A program made the translations under genes and the position numbers. 61,232 nucleotides of DNA, from NCBI RefSeq assembly GCF_018617395.1, contig NZ_JACSKC010000005.1, positions 1 through 61,232 on the forward strand. The letters run 5' to 3'. Numbering within the stretch: position 1 is the stretch's first letter; the number at the start of each line of letters is the position of its first letter. This document shows positions 61,175 through 61,232 of the stretch, one piece after another. A model generated the notes under the pieces. The model did not search any database. It was not told where the DNA came from and saw only the letters and a program-made list of their open reading frames with translations. The DNA is from Exiguobacterium sp. s48 (GTDB taxonomy: Bacteria; Bacillota; Bacilli; Exiguobacteriales; Exiguobacteriaceae).

Positions 61175-61232
61175 AAAAGTGATTTCTAGGAGAGTAAGTC
61201 CCTTAGAATCGATATTTTTATCTTATCGATAA
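61144..61232. repeat. Terminal redundancy, right copy
   Basis: Identical to bases 1-89; see that entry. Features at 1-89 and here are the same DNA counted twice. Confidence 0.95.

Overview
The window is a complete circular plasmid linearised by assembly. Bases 1-89 are identical to bases 61144-61232, so the molecule closes at about 61,143 bp. Strong AGGAGG-type ribosome binding sites, intrinsic terminators with U tracts, a LexA/DinR-type SOS box and a Gram-positive mating apparatus point to a Bacillota host. The GC-rich transfer region makes an Exiguobacterium-like host my best guess, but that is inference. No rRNA, tRNA or CRISPR array was seen.

Layout. (1) A defence island crosses the closing point, from about 53.0 kb through 61143/1 to 8.6 kb. 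It has a DISARM-like operon (drmE-like gene in two pieces, drmA, drmB), then two convergent restriction-like nucleases, one clearly Sau3AI/MutH-like. Next come a zinc-ribbon Vsr-like endonuclease, a tyrosine recombinase, and an AT-rich two-gene unit of an XRE regulator and a STAND NTPase with an N-terminal nuclease-like domain. (2) 8.9-26.2 kb is one long rightward conjugation operon. In order: XRE regulator, structured leader, VirB2-like pilin candidate, VirD4 coupling ATPase, lipoprotein, VirB6-like, small VirB3/TcpE-like, split VirB4, lysozyme/M23 peptidase, a NUDIX cargo gene, VirB8-like, oriT candidate, ribbon-helix-helix accessory, MobL-type relaxase and ArdC antirestriction protein. (3) 26.3-31.3 kb has an exported-protein cassette, small genes, a four-copy GTATAC cluster, RadC, a strongly folded 230-bp element and an SOS-controlled yolD. 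(4) 31.3-37.1 kb is a second defence unit: AlwI-like endonuclease, unknown partner, divergent C5-cytosine methyltransferase and convergent Z1-domain ATPase. (5) 37.2-40.0 kb is decayed DNA with a broken serine recombinase, an Abi_C-like gene and a yolD remnant. (6) 40.0-48.5 kb is stability: KfrA-like protein, a second exported-protein cassette, a nucleotidyltransferase pair, and an operon of two successive ParA/partner pairs behind palindromic GTATAC sites. (7) 49.6-53.0 kb is replication: two Rep-like genes flanking an iteron array.

How it fits together. The plasmid copies itself from the iterons, segregates with the tandem ParA system, and spreads with the VirB/D4 machinery and MobL relaxase while ArdC may blunt restriction in a new host. 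It pays its way with at least three anti-phage modules. The two exported-protein cassettes share a layout (secreted protein, intergenic hairpin, membrane-anchored extracellular protein, integral membrane protein) that I do not recognise. They are the most likely undescribed system here, with the reduced DISARM-nuclease island second.
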